Shown here piece by piece: positions 16,462 to 24,443 of a DNA stretch of 37,891 bases; positions within the stretch are counted from its first letter, which is position 1, and the number at the start of each line of letters is the position of its first letter. Where the stretch lies: contig CACBEJ010000007.1 of NCBI GenBank assembly GCA_902538255.1, positions 1 to 37,891 of the forward strand. The letters are read 5' to 3'. The notes beneath the pieces are model-generated. The model ran no database searches, was not told the origin of the DNA, and saw only the letters and a list, made by a program, of their open reading frames with translations. This DNA is from an uncultured Pelagibacteraceae bacterium. Its GTDB lineage: Bacteria > Pseudomonadota > Alphaproteobacteria > Pelagibacterales > Pelagibacteraceae. The translations under genes were made by a program, and so were the position numbers.

Positions 16462-17553
16462 ATGAAAAATTTAAAAAAACTACCAATAATCATATCAATT
16501 TTATCCTTATTTACTTTTTTTCTACCAGCTAGTGCTGATATTAAAGTAGTTGCCTCAATTAAACCAATACATTCGTTAGCTAGTTACCTTATGAATGGAG
16601 TGGCTAAACCTGATTTAATTGTAGATGGATATGCTTCTCCACACGGTTTTGCAATGAAACCATCTCATGCAAAAATGTTGCAAAATGCAGATATAATTTT
16701 TTGGGTTGGTGAGGATTTAGAAAATTTCCTAGAAAAACCATTAGGATCGATTGCTAAGAAAGCTGAAAAAATTGAATTAATGCAAGTTAAAGGTCTTCAA
16801 GTTTTAAAATTTAGAGAAAGAAATATTTTTGATGATCACGATGATCACGGACATGATGATCATGGTAAAAAAGACGACCACGACGATCACGACCACGATT
16901 CACATGCAAAGAAAGATGACCACGACGATCATGGACATGACGATCATGGTAAAAAAGAAGATCATGATGACCACGACCACGACTCTCATGCTAAAAAGGA
17001 TGATCATGATGATCACGATGATCATGATGGGCACGAAGGTCATAACCATGGTGAATTTGATCCACACATCTGGTTAGATCCTATTAATGCAAAAGTAATT
17101 CTATTTGAAATGTCTAAACATCTAATTGAGAATGACCCAAAAAATGAGACAGTCTACAGAGCTAATTTAAGTAAGGCATATAAAGATATTGATAAACTAA
17201 CAAGCGATGTAACATCTGAATTAAATGAAAGTGTAGCTTCAATTGTTTTTCATGATGCTTATCAATATTTTGAAAAAAGATTTAATGTAAATATATTGGG
17301 TGCTTTTACAGTGAATACAGATGTCATGCCTGGTGCAGAACAATTAGCTGAAATCAGAGAAGTAATCGAACATGACAATGTAGCTTGTGTATTTTCAGAG
17401 CCTCAATTTAATCCTGATATTATTAAAGCAGTGGCAAAAGATATGAATATAAAAACTGGTGTAGTTGATCCTTTAGGAGCAACTCTAAATCCTGGGAAAA
17501 CATTATATTTTGATCTAATTAAAAACATGTCTGCGTCATTTAAAGGTTGTTAA
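16462..17553 (+). CDS. znuA: ZnuA, periplasmic zinc-binding protein with long His/Asp loop
   Basis: ZnuA captures zinc in the periplasm and delivers it to ZnuBC. The 363-aa precursor starts with a signal peptide (hydrophobic to about residue 25, PASADIKVV). Zinc ligands expected of the family are visible as histidines in SPHGFAMKPSHAKML, DPHIWLDP and FHDAYQYF, and the acidic ligand region near VVDPLGA. Between the two lobe-forming parts lies a 74-codon His/Asp-rich loop (residues about 124-197) built of repeated 14-residue units. His-rich loops are common in ZnuA, but this one is long and highly ordered. The protein ends in a single cysteine. It is monocistronic from the sequence and controlled by the Zur boxes just upstream. 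Confidence 0.95.
   Translation: MKNLKKLPIIISILSLFTFFLPASADIKVVASIKPIHSLASYLMNGVAKPDLIVDGYASPHGFAMKPSHAKMLQNADIIFWVGEDLENFLEKPLGSIAKKAEKIELMQVKGLQVLKFRERNIFDDHDDHGHDDHGKKDDHDDHDHDSHAKKDDHDDHGHDDHGKKEDHDDHDHDSHAKKDDHDDHDDHDGHEGHNHGEFDPHIWLDPINAKVILFEMSKHLIENDPKNETVYRANLSKAYKDIDKLTSDVTSELNESVASIVFHDAYQYFEKRFNVNILGAFTVNTDVMPGAEQLAEIREVIEHDNVACVFSEPQFNPDIIKAVAKDMNIKTGVVDPLGATLNPGKTLYFDLIKNMSASFKGC
16831..17052 (+). repeat. Tandem 42-bp coding repeats in znuA (14-aa His/Asp units)
   Basis: Four 42-bp units at 16831-16872, 16873-16914, 16915-16956 and 16957-16998 encode an A-B-A-B pattern: DDHDDHGHDDHGKK, DDHDDHDHDSHAKK, DDHDDHGHDDHGKK, EDHDDHDHDSHAKK. A degenerate tail rich in DDH and GH follows. 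Copies 1 and 3 encode identical residues yet differ at four codons; copies 2 and 4 differ at nine synonymous positions and one replacement, so the peptide pattern appears maintained after duplication. Confidence 0.9.
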
Positions 17554-17586
17554 CATTAGCTTCATATTTCTGTATGTTAATGGAAT

Positions 17587-18126
17587 ATGAAAATAAATGT
17601 TAATGATAAATTAGAAGAAATTACACTACCAGATCAAAATGGTAACACATTTAATTTATCTCAGACTTTAGGAAAAAAAGTCTTATTAACTTTCTATAGA
17701 ATTGCTGGTTGTAGCTTCTGCAATCTAAGACTTAATGAAATTAATAAGAGATTTGGTGAGCTTGGAAATAACTTTACGCATGTCGGAATATTTCATTCAC
17801 CAGTAGATAATTTAAAATTATATATGGATAAACATAAAAATTTACCATTCACAGTATTAGCAGATGAAAATTTTGAATATTTCCAAAAATATGAAATTGA
17901 AAGATCAATGAGTAAAACAATCAATGCAATGTTGTTTAAGCCACATAAAATTATTCCTGCTATGTTAAAAGGATATATTCCAACAAGAATAAAAGGTCAT
18001 TTAGATATAGCTGTAACTGACGTTCTAATTAATGAGGTTGGTGTAGTTCAAGATGTTTATTATGCTAAAAAGGACATTGCAGATCATTTTGAATTTGAAA
18101 AAATTAAGCAGTTTGCACTTAATTAA
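17587..18126 (+). CDS. Peroxiredoxin-like (AhpC/TSA-fold) protein
   Basis: This 179-aa thioredoxin-fold protein begins with an AhpC/TSA-type segment (ITLPDQNGNTFNLSQTLGKK, then VLLTFYRIAGCSFCNLRL). The active site is a CXXC, Cys42 and Cys45 (GCSFC), rather than the single peroxidatic cysteine of classical peroxiredoxins, which places it in the peroxiredoxin-like group of uncertain substrate. No signal peptide is seen, so it should be cytoplasmic. It is followed 7 bases later by another thioredoxin-fold gene; the pair probably forms one transcript. Peroxide or disulfide reduction is a reasonable guess, not shown. Confidence 0.8.
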   Translation: MKINVNDKLEEITLPDQNGNTFNLSQTLGKKVLLTFYRIAGCSFCNLRLNEINKRFGELGNNFTHVGIFHSPVDNLKLYMDKHKNLPFTVLADENFEYFQKYEIERSMSKTINAMLFKPHKIIPAMLKGYIPTRIKGHLDIAVTDVLINEVGVVQDVYYAKKDIADHFEFEKIKQFALN

Positions 18127-18133
18127 ATAAATA

Positions 18134-18727
18134 ATGAAAATTGAATATTATTTTAGTGTCTTGTCTCCATTTACTTATTTAGGTGCTGATAGATTTACAA
18201 AAATAGTAAGTCAATATAATTTAGAAGTAATAGAAAAACCACTTGATTTAGTTGGTGAAATTTTTCCAAATACCGGAGGATTACCAATTCCTAAAAGACA
18301 CCCTGCAAGACAAAAGTACAGACTTTTGGAAATGGAGAGAATTTCAAATAAATTAGGTTTGCCAATTATTAAACAGCCAAAATTTTTTCCACCTAGTGAT
18401 CCACATTTGCCAGCAAAATTTGTAATCGCCTCAAATAAAATGGGAAATAAACTTCATTTTGGAAATGAGTGTTTAAAATATTTATGGTCTATGGATAAAG
18501 ATCTTTCAGATCACAAAATACTTCAGGAAATTTGTGAAAAATTAAATTTAAATTTTGAGGAAATGAAGAACTTAGCTTTAACTGACGAAGTAAACATTGA
18601 GTACCAAAAAAATTCAAAAGATGCAGTTAATAACCATGTATTTGGTGCTCCTTCATATGTCTTAAATAATGAGATTTTTTGGGGTCAAGATAGATTAGAT
18701 TATCTTGAAGATGCATTAAATAAATAA
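18134..18727 (+). CDS. 2-hydroxychromene-2-carboxylate isomerase-like DsbA-family protein
   Basis: This 197-aa protein begins MKIEYYFSVLSPFTYLGADR, the signature of the kappa-class GST/HCCA isomerase branch of the DsbA family, in which the serine of the S-P motif replaces the CXXC and binds glutathione. The C-terminal FGAPSYVLNNEIFWGQDRLDYLE block is also typical. In aromatic degraders the homologue NahD isomerises 2-hydroxychromene-2-carboxylate; no naphthalene genes occur here, so a different glutathione-dependent role is likely. It sits 7 bases after the peroxiredoxin-like gene. Confidence 0.85.
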   Translation: MKIEYYFSVLSPFTYLGADRFTKIVSQYNLEVIEKPLDLVGEIFPNTGGLPIPKRHPARQKYRLLEMERISNKLGLPIIKQPKFFPPSDPHLPAKFVIASNKMGNKLHFGNECLKYLWSMDKDLSDHKILQEICEKLNLNFEEMKNLALTDEVNIEYQKNSKDAVNNHVFGAPSYVLNNEIFWGQDRLDYLEDALNK

Positions 18728-18813
18728 TTAAAAATTACTAAATTTTATTAATAATTTAATTAAACATTGTATTTTTTAATAAGAAGATTTATTTTTATTT
18801 ATAACCTACATTT

Positions 18814-19695
18814 ATGAATGATTTTAATTTATTTAAAAGAAATGGCTTTCTTGTTAAAGAAAATCTAATTTCTCAAACAAAGATAAATAAAATAAATAAA
18901 ATTGTTAATGAAGTAATTTCAAAAGAAAAAAAAAGAAAAAAAGGTAATGGTGCAAATGGAACTCAGTCCTATGATAATTACCATTTTGTCTACAATTCAG
19001 GTTCTTCAAAAAATAAAGAAATTTTAAGACTTAATAATCCTCAGAATAGGCATAAAGTTTTCTATGAATTATCTAGAGATAAAAAGATTATATCCATAGC
19101 TAAAAAATTATTAGGTGGAACAGTAAGATTTCATCTAGGTAAATTAAATTTTAAACTACCAAATAAGAAAAAAGGTAGTGAAATTGGATGGCACCAAGAT
19201 TGGGCTTTTTACCCTCATACAAACGATGATTTAATTACAGTTGGTATATATTTAGATGATTGCTATGAAAAAAATGGGCCGCTTAAAATAATAAAGAATT
19301 CACACAAAAAGAAATTGTACAGTCACCACAGCAAAGAAAATTATTTTGTTGGAAAAATAGACACTAAGAAAAATAAAATAGGAACTAAGGATAGTGTTTC
19401 CATAACTGGGACGGCCGGAACAGTGGTATTTTTTCATTGTAGATCAGTTCATGGGTCTGGACACAATCAAATGAATAACTCAAGACCCTTAATTTTATTT
19501 GGTTATAGAGCTTGTGACGCGTGGCCATTAATCAATGATGGAAATCCTCATCCTGAGGTTGATTTGGAAAATTATGACAAAAATATAATTGTAGGAAATA
19601 AATCAATAAAACCAAGATTGACTAAAGTTCCAACCATAATCCCACTGCCTAAGAAGAAACATTATGTTTCTATCTATGAACTTCAAAAAAATTAA
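18814..19695 (+). CDS. Phytanoyl-CoA dioxygenase (PhyH) family protein
   Basis: This 293-aa protein is an Fe(II)/2-oxoglutarate-dependent oxygenase of the PhyH family. The metal triad is visible as the HXD in GWHQDWAFYPHT and a distal histidine in VVFFHCRSVHGSGHN, with a following arginine in SRPLILFGYRACDAWP that could bind 2-oxoglutarate. No signal peptide or membrane segment is present. It begins after an 86-bp AT-rich gap and is followed at 56 bp by the small membrane protein, so it may be transcribed alone. The substrate cannot be deduced; the family includes ectoine, phytanoyl-CoA and other small-molecule hydroxylases. Confidence 0.88.
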   Translation: MNDFNLFKRNGFLVKENLISQTKINKINKIVNEVISKEKKRKKGNGANGTQSYDNYHFVYNSGSSKNKEILRLNNPQNRHKVFYELSRDKKIISIAKKLLGGTVRFHLGKLNFKLPNKKKGSEIGWHQDWAFYPHTNDDLITVGIYLDDCYEKNGPLKIIKNSHKKKLYSHHSKENYFVGKIDTKKNKIGTKDSVSITGTAGTVVFFHCRSVHGSGHNQMNNSRPLILFGYRACDAWPLINDGNPHPEVDLENYDKNIIVGNKSIKPRLTKVPTIIPLPKKKHYVSIYELQKN

Positions 19696-19751
19696 ATCAC
19701 ATTAAAGTTTATTGTAATAAATCTTTAACAAAACATTCATATAAATTTTGA

Positions 19752-19976
19752 ATGTCATTTTTAAAAAAATATCTCAAATGGATCAGTACATTCTTAGTGT
19801 TAACTGGTATTTTACTTACAAATCTTAATATTTACCCACTGAATATTTATTTTCATGGGCTTGGAGTTGTTGGATGGACAATTTCAGGTTTCTTATTAAA
19901 GGATAAGGCTATTTTAACAAATTTTGGATTGCAAATTCCATTATTTGTAATTGGTATTTATAAAATTATTTTTTAA
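19752..19976 (+). CDS. Small membrane protein of unknown function
   Basis: This 74-aa protein consists almost entirely of three hydrophobic segments (about residues 10-25, 32-47 and 55-74), including YFHGLGVVGWTISGFLLKDKA. I do not recognise a named family with confidence. Its last base overlaps the first base of the arsC-type gene (TAATG), so it belongs to the same transcription unit as arsC and the aquaporin-like channel. A role in arsenic handling is possible only by association. Confidence 0.72.
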   Translation: MSFLKKYLKWISTFLVLTGILLTNLNIYPLNIYFHGLGVVGWTISGFLLKDKAILTNFGLQIPLFVIGIYKIIF

Positions 19977-20407
19977 TGAAAAATATTTTATTTGTATGTA
20001 CAGGTAATTCAGCAAGAAGCATTATTGCTGAGAGTATTATCAATAATGAATACTCAAATAAATTTAAAGCTTTTAGTGCTGGTAGTAATCCATCAGGAAA
20101 AATCAATATTGATGTTAGAAGTTTTTTAGAGAAAAATAAAAATTATGATCTAACTAATTATAGTTCTAAAAACTTTGAAGAGTTTTTAAATAATGAAATA
20201 ATGATGGATCACGTAATAACGGTATGCAATAACGCAAATAATGAGGTATGTCCTATTTGGCCTGATAAAAACCAAATTATACACTGGGATATAGACGATC
20301 CAGTAACTAAACTTCAAAATGCAAATGACGAAGAAAAGCAAATAATCATTAGAAACACTTTTAATATTATAAGCAATAAAATTAAAGATTGGCTAGATGA
20401 AAAATAA
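19976..20407 (+). CDS. arsC: Arsenate reductase, low-molecular-weight phosphatase (thioredoxin-coupled) type
   Basis: This 143-aa protein has the CX5R phosphatase loop at residues 8-14 (CTGNSAR), the acid loop HWDIDDP, and two further cysteines at 84 and 92 in ITVCNNANNEVCPIWP. The three-cysteine layout matches the ArsC family that reduces arsenate to arsenite with thioredoxin and distinguishes it from plain protein tyrosine phosphatases. It is coupled to the small membrane protein (1-base overlap) and overlaps the channel gene by 11 bases. No arsR, arsB or acr3 lies in the window. Confidence 0.88.
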   Translation: MKNILFVCTGNSARSIIAESIINNEYSNKFKAFSAGSNPSGKINIDVRSFLEKNKNYDLTNYSSKNFEEFLNNEIMMDHVITVCNNANNEVCPIWPDKNQIIHWDIDDPVTKLQNANDEEKQIIIRNTFNIISNKIKDWLDEK

Positions 20408-21053
20408 AAATAGATATTTTCTTTCAGAGTTTATTGGAAGTTGCTTCCTGGTAATGATGATAGTTGGATCAGGTTTAATGGCAGAAAATCTTACCAATGA
20501 TACAGCGGTAATGCTAATTGCAAATACTATAGCAACTGGAGCTGGATTATTTGTGTTAATAACTGTTTTTGCAGATGTATCTGGAGCTCATTTCAATCCA
20601 TTTGTAAGTATTGCTATGACAATTACAGGAAAGTTAAAAAAACGTCTTCTACCCTTTTATATTTCAGCTCAGATCCTTGGATGTTTACTAGGTGTGGCTT
20701 TAGCTAATTTCTTTTTTGAACATCAAATTTTTGAATTATCGACAAAATCAAGAGATGGCATCTATATTTTTGTATCAGAAATTGTTGCTACATTAGGACT
20801 AATAATCATTATTTTTGGATCCATGAAGTCAGGTAAAATTACCGTAGCTGCATCTGTTGGGTTATATATTACAGCTGGTTATTGGTTTACTTCATCAACA
20901 TCGTTTGCAAATCCTGCTGTTGCAATAGCAAGAACATTCACAGAGTCGTTTACTGGTATAAGTTATTTAAACACTCCTTTTTATATAGTTGCTGAATTGA
21001 TTGGTATGTTGATTGCTGTGTATTTGGTAAAAAGGATTTTCTTAAATAAGTGA
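20397..21053 (+). CDS. Aquaglyceroporin-family channel, AqpS-like
   Basis: This 218-aa MIP-family channel has six hydrophobic segments and two half-helix motifs: NPF at residues 67-69 (HFNPFVS) and NPA at 172-174 (ANPAVAIAR). The position after the second NPA, usually the selectivity-filter arginine, is valine. From memory, the arsenic-associated AqpS of Sinorhizobium has a similar valine, and it works with ArsC by letting arsenite leave the cell down its gradient. The 11-base overlap with arsC supports that role here. The 3' end overlaps the convergent phoB end by 12 bases. Confidence 0.87.
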   Translation: MKNKNRYFLSEFIGSCFLVMMIVGSGLMAENLTNDTAVMLIANTIATGAGLFVLITVFADVSGAHFNPFVSIAMTITGKLKKRLLPFYISAQILGCLLGVALANFFFEHQIFELSTKSRDGIYIFVSEIVATLGLIIIIFGSMKSGKITVAASVGLYITAGYWFTSSTSFANPAVAIARTFTESFTGISYLNTPFYIVAELIGMLIAVYLVKRIFLNK

Positions 21054-21722
21054 ATAACCAGAAGATCTAACTGTTCTAATTAATTCTTTTTTATTTTTTA
21101 AGTTAACTGATTGCCTCAATCTTCTAATGTGAACATCTATAGTTCTGCTTTCGACATTTACATTATTTGGCCAAACACTTTCTAGTATTTGATCTCGAGA
21201 ATAAACTCTTTTAGGATTTGTTAAAAAAAACTCTAATAACCTAAACTCAGTTGGCCCAAGTTTAATTTCTTGACCGTCTCTAAAAACTCTTTTTTCAATT
21301 CTATCTAACATTAAGTCATCAAACTTTAAATTATCTGATACAGTATTTGGATTAGATCTTCTTAAAACTGCTTTAATTCTCGCCATTAGCTCATTGAAAC
21401 TGAAAGGTTTAGTTAAATAATCATCTACACCACTATCTAACCCTTTAATTTTATCTTCTTCTTCACCTTTAGCAGTTAACATGATCACAGGTAAATTTTT
21501 AAAACTTTTGTCTTTTCTAATATTTTTGCAAATTTCAATACCGGAGAGATCAGGTAACATCCAATCTAATAAAAGTAAATCTGGCTGAAATTTTTTTAAT
21601 TCCTTTAAGCCATCATTGCCATTCAATGAAGATGAAACTAAAAAACCATTCTTTTCTAAATTATGTTGAACTAGTTGAATTATTGAAGGTTCGTCCTCAA
21701 TAATAAATATTTTGCCATTCAT
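21042..21722 (-). CDS. phoB: PhoB, phosphate regulon response regulator
   Basis: PhoB is the OmpR-type response regulator that activates phosphate-starvation genes by binding Pho boxes. The 226-aa protein has the acidic pocket (IIEDEPS), phospho-acceptor Asp in LLLLDWMLPDLSGIEIC, the conserved lysine in DDYLTKPF, and the winged-helix DNA-binding domain with LGPTEFRLLEFFLTNPKRVYS and the C-terminal TIDVHIRRLRQSV block. It lies directly after phoU and ends the pstCAB-phoU-phoB run, whose Pho box implies autoactivation. Confidence 0.96.
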   Translation of the reverse strand: MNGKIFIIEDEPSIIQLVQHNLEKNGFLVSSSLNGNDGLKELKKFQPDLLLLDWMLPDLSGIEICKNIRKDKSFKNLPVIMLTAKGEEEDKIKGLDSGVDDYLTKPFSFNELMARIKAVLRRSNPNTVSDNLKFDDLMLDRIEKRVFRDGQEIKLGPTEFRLLEFFLTNPKRVYSRDQILESVWPNNVNVESRTIDVHIRRLRQSVNLKNKKELIRTVRSSGYSLI

Positions 21723-21723
21723 T

Positions 21724-22416
21724 TTATTGCTGAATAACTTTACCTTTTGGTCTGCTTCCTTTTAGATACTCGCCTTTAATTAAATAACAAATTGACTCAG
21801 CAATATTTGTTATATGATCTCCAGCTCTTTCAAGATTTTTTGTTGCAAAAATTAAATGTGTTGAAAAGTCTAAATTCTTTTTATCTTTAGAGAGAAAATC
21901 AATTACACTTTCCATAGCAATATAAGTAAGGTCATCTACTTGCTCGTCTTTTTCCCACACTTCTTTTGCCTTATCATAGTTTTTATTAACGTAACTATCT
22001 AGCACATCGTTTAATTGCTTTATAACTAATTCGCCTAATCTTTTTAAATTACCTAAAAGTTCTTCAGGTAAATCTAATGGAAGAGGTTTAACTTTCTTTG
22101 CATTACTCTTAGATAAATCTCCAATTCTTTCTAAATCTTGAGATATTTTTAATGAGCTAATTGTTTCTCTTAAATCAATTGCCATTGGCGCTCTCTTTAC
22201 CAACAATGTCATTATTTGAGTATCAATTTTAGATCTGAATTTATTTATTTCATCATCACTTTTAATAATTTTATCAATTGAATCTTTATCAACTTTAATT
22301 ACCGCATCCATTGAATCAATTAATTGAGACTCGGTTAGACTTCCCATTTTTATAACAGAGTCTATTAAGTGCCTTAATTCTTCTTCATAAGATTTTACTG
22401 TGTGTTCATTGCTCAT
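21724..22416 (-). CDS. phoU: PhoU, phosphate signalling adaptor
   Basis: PhoU is the cytoplasmic helical-bundle protein that links the Pst transporter to PhoR and keeps the regulon off when phosphate is sufficient. The 230-aa protein has two three-helix repeats; the metal-binding type motifs appear in DLERIGDLSKSNAKK and the second-repeat equivalent NLERAGDHITNIAE. The length is normal. It sits 3 bases after pstB and one base before phoB. Confidence 0.96.
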   Translation of the reverse strand: MSNEHTVKSYEEELRHLIDSVIKMGSLTESQLIDSMDAVIKVDKDSIDKIIKSDDEINKFRSKIDTQIMTLLVKRAPMAIDLRETISSLKISQDLERIGDLSKSNAKKVKPLPLDLPEELLGNLKRLGELVIKQLNDVLDSYVNKNYDKAKEVWEKDEQVDDLTYIAMESVIDFLSKDKKNLDFSTHLIFATKNLERAGDHITNIAESICYLIKGEYLKGSRPKGKVIQQ

Positions 22417-22419
22417 AAT

Positions 22420-23190
22420 TTATCCAAATCTACCTGTAATATAGTCTTGTGTCATTTTATTGTCAGGATTTTTAAAAATTTTCTCTGTTTTGCCTACCTC
22501 TATTAGTTTACCAAGGTGAAAAAACCCTGTTTTCTGCGAAACTCTAACTGCTTGTGCCATTGAATGAGTAACAATTACTATAGTATAGGTTTTTTTAAGC
22601 TCATCTATTAATTCCTCAATTTTTGCTGTTGCTATTGGGTCTAAGGCTGAACAAGGTTCGTCCATTAATATAACTTCAGGATTAACAGAAATTGCTCTAG
22701 CAATACAAAGACGTTGTTGTTGACCACCAGAAAGACCAGTTCCAGGTTCATCGAGTCTATCTTTGACTTCTTCCCACAATGCAGCTTTCTTTAAACTATT
22801 TTCCACGATTTCATCTAATTCACTTTTAGTTTCACCTTTTCCATGAATTTTTGGACCATAAGAAATATTATCATATATGCTTTTTGGAAATGGGTTTGGT
22901 TTTTGAAAAACCATTCCTACTCTTTCTCTTAAAGATACTACATCTAAATTTTTATCGTTGATTTCAACACCATCTATTTCAATGTTTCCAGATACTTTAC
23001 AAATATCGATTACATCGTTCATGCGGTTAATACATCTGATGAAAGTAGATTTTCCACATCCAGATGGCCCAATTAAAGCAGTAACTTCTTTTTCGTTTAA
23101 ATCTAAATTCACATCAAACAAAGCTTGTTTTTCTCCATAATAGACATTTAGATTTTTAGATTTTATTTTTACATTATTCATTAGTTCCAT
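22420..23190 (-). CDS. pstB: PstB, phosphate ABC transporter ATPase
   Basis: PstB powers phosphate import through PstCA. Walker A is GPSGCGKST, the signature is [14 protein letters not shown], Walker B is [12 protein letters not shown], and the switch histidine is in [10 protein letters not shown]. These, with [11 protein letters not shown] and the MNDV insert near residue 55, are PstB-specific. The start at 23190 overlaps pstA by 10 bases; an alternative ATG three codons later (23181) makes a TAATG overlap with the pstA stop, and I cannot decide between them. Confidence 0.96.
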   Translation of the reverse strand: MELMNNVKIKSKNLNVYYGEKQALFDVNLDLNEKEVTALIGPSGCGKSTFIRCINRMNDVIDICKVSGNIEIDGVEINDKNLDVVSLRERVGMVFQKPNPFPKSIYDNISYGPKIHGKGETKSELDEIVENSLKKAALWEEVKDRLDEPGTGLSGGQQQRLCIARAISVNPEVILMDEPCSALDPIATAKIEELIDELKKTYTIVIVTHSMAQAVRVSQKTGFFHLGKLIEVGKTEKIFKNPDNKMTQDYITGRFG

Positions 23191-24443
23191 CTTTTCTCAA
23201 ATTTTTGTCTTAAGTATACTGCTAAAAAATTCATTACAATCAAAAAACTTAATAACATCATAATAGTGGCTGATGTTTTTTCAACAAATCCTCTCTCAGC
23301 AGACTCTGACCATAAATAGACTTGTACAGGTAAAGACGAAGAAGGATCAATTGGTGTTGATGGAATATCAACAACAAAAGCTACCATTCCTATCAAAATT
23401 AATGGAGCTGTTTCTCCTAATGCTTGTGCTAATCCTATTATAGTTCCTGAAAGTGTACCAGGTAATGCTAAAGGAACTACATGGTGAAATACAGATTGAA
23501 ACTTAGAGGCACCAACAGCCAATGCGCCCTCTCTTATTGATGGTGGTACAGCTTTTAATGATGCTCTACATGGTATGATTATTCTAGGTAAAGTCATGAG
23601 TGCTAATGTAATTCCAGCTACTAATGGTGTTGATCTAGGTAATTGAATTGTTGCTAATAATATTTGTAGTGCTAATAAACCATAAACTATTGACGGCACA
23701 GCAGCTAAATTATTAATATTAATTTCAATAAAATCTGTGATTTTATTTTTTGGTGCAAACTCTTCTAAGTAAATTGATGCTAACACTGCAACAGGAAATG
23801 CTAACAATAAGCAAATAATTATACTATAGAATGATCCAATTAGAGCACCACCTATACCAGCAAGCTCAGGATCACGTGAGTCTCCATTTTTAAAGAAATA
23901 ATTATTAAAATTTTTAATAATTTTTTTATTTTCGACTAAATTATCATAAATGATTAATTGAAAATCTGAAATTCTTCTTCTATCTTCAGGCAAATCTCTT
24001 GGATAATTTCCTTTATGAAGTTGATCAATATCATCAGATGCGGTTATTTCTAAATTTATTTTTTTTCCAATTAGATTGTTATTTTCTAAAAAGGCTCTTT
24101 TAATCTCGATTTCTGCATCTGTTGTGAATAAATCAATTAACTGATTTTCTTGATCTAAATCTTGAGCTGGAAATACTTTTAAAAGACTTTCAATTGTAAT
24201 GTCATAGAAATCAGCTTCTAAAATTTGATCCTCAGTGGCACCATTTTTAATTTCTAATAACTCTTGATCAAAGAAAACCTCTACATTTATAGCCGTTTTC
24301 ATAAATGCTGAGCTACCTTTTGAAAAAATATTATGCACTAAGATTAATACAAATAATAAAGCAACAAAAATTGATGCCAGACCATAAAACCTAAATCTTT
24401 TTTCAGCACTATGTCTTTTTTTTAATCTTTCTTCTTTAGTCAT
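23181..24443 (-). CDS. pstA: PstA, phosphate ABC transporter permease
   Basis: PstA is one of the two membrane subunits of the phosphate importer. The roughly 420-aa protein has a membrane helix near residue 30, a long hydrophilic insertion of about 150 residues, then the usual permease core with [20 protein letters not shown]-type helices and the EAA-like [21 protein letters not shown] loop. The large insertion makes it much longer than the E. coli protein but is common in alphaproteobacterial PstA. I take the ATG at 24443, which overlaps the pstC stop by 8 bases; an in-frame GTG lies 3 codons upstream at 24452. Confidence 0.94.
   Translation of the reverse strand: MTKEERLKKRHSAEKRFRFYGLASIFVALLFVLILVHNIFSKGSSAFMKTAINVEVFFDQELLEIKNGATEDQILEADFYDITIESLLKVFPAQDLDQENQLIDLFTTDAEIEIKRAFLENNNLIGKKINLEITASDDIDQLHKGNYPRDLPEDRRRISDFQLIIYDNLVENKKIIKNFNNYFFKNGDSRDPELAGIGGALIGSFYSIIICLLLAFPVAVLASIYLEEFAPKNKITDFIEININNLAAVPSIVYGLLALQILLATIQLPRSTPLVAGITLALMTLPRIIIPCRASLKAVPPSIREGALAVGASKFQSVFHHVVPLALPGTLSGTIIGLAQALGETAPLILIGMVAFVVDIPSTPIDPSSSLPVQVYLWSESAERGFVEKTSATIMMLLSFLIVMNFLAVYLRQKFEKRWN

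Noticed and set aside
16831-17052. Regular repeats suggestive of CRISPR or minisatellite
   Set aside because: The units are contiguous codons inside znuA with no spacers and encode the His-rich loop of a known protein family.
16829-17077. Alternative reading frame rich in Met/Thr/Ile across the znuA repeat
   Set aside because: It arises from the repetitive GAT/CAC codons in a shifted frame and has no ribosome-binding site or homology I recognise.
18728-18813. Riboswitch or small RNA in the gap before the PhyH gene
   Set aside because: The 86 bp are nearly pure A/T without conserved GC-containing stems; I see no structured element.
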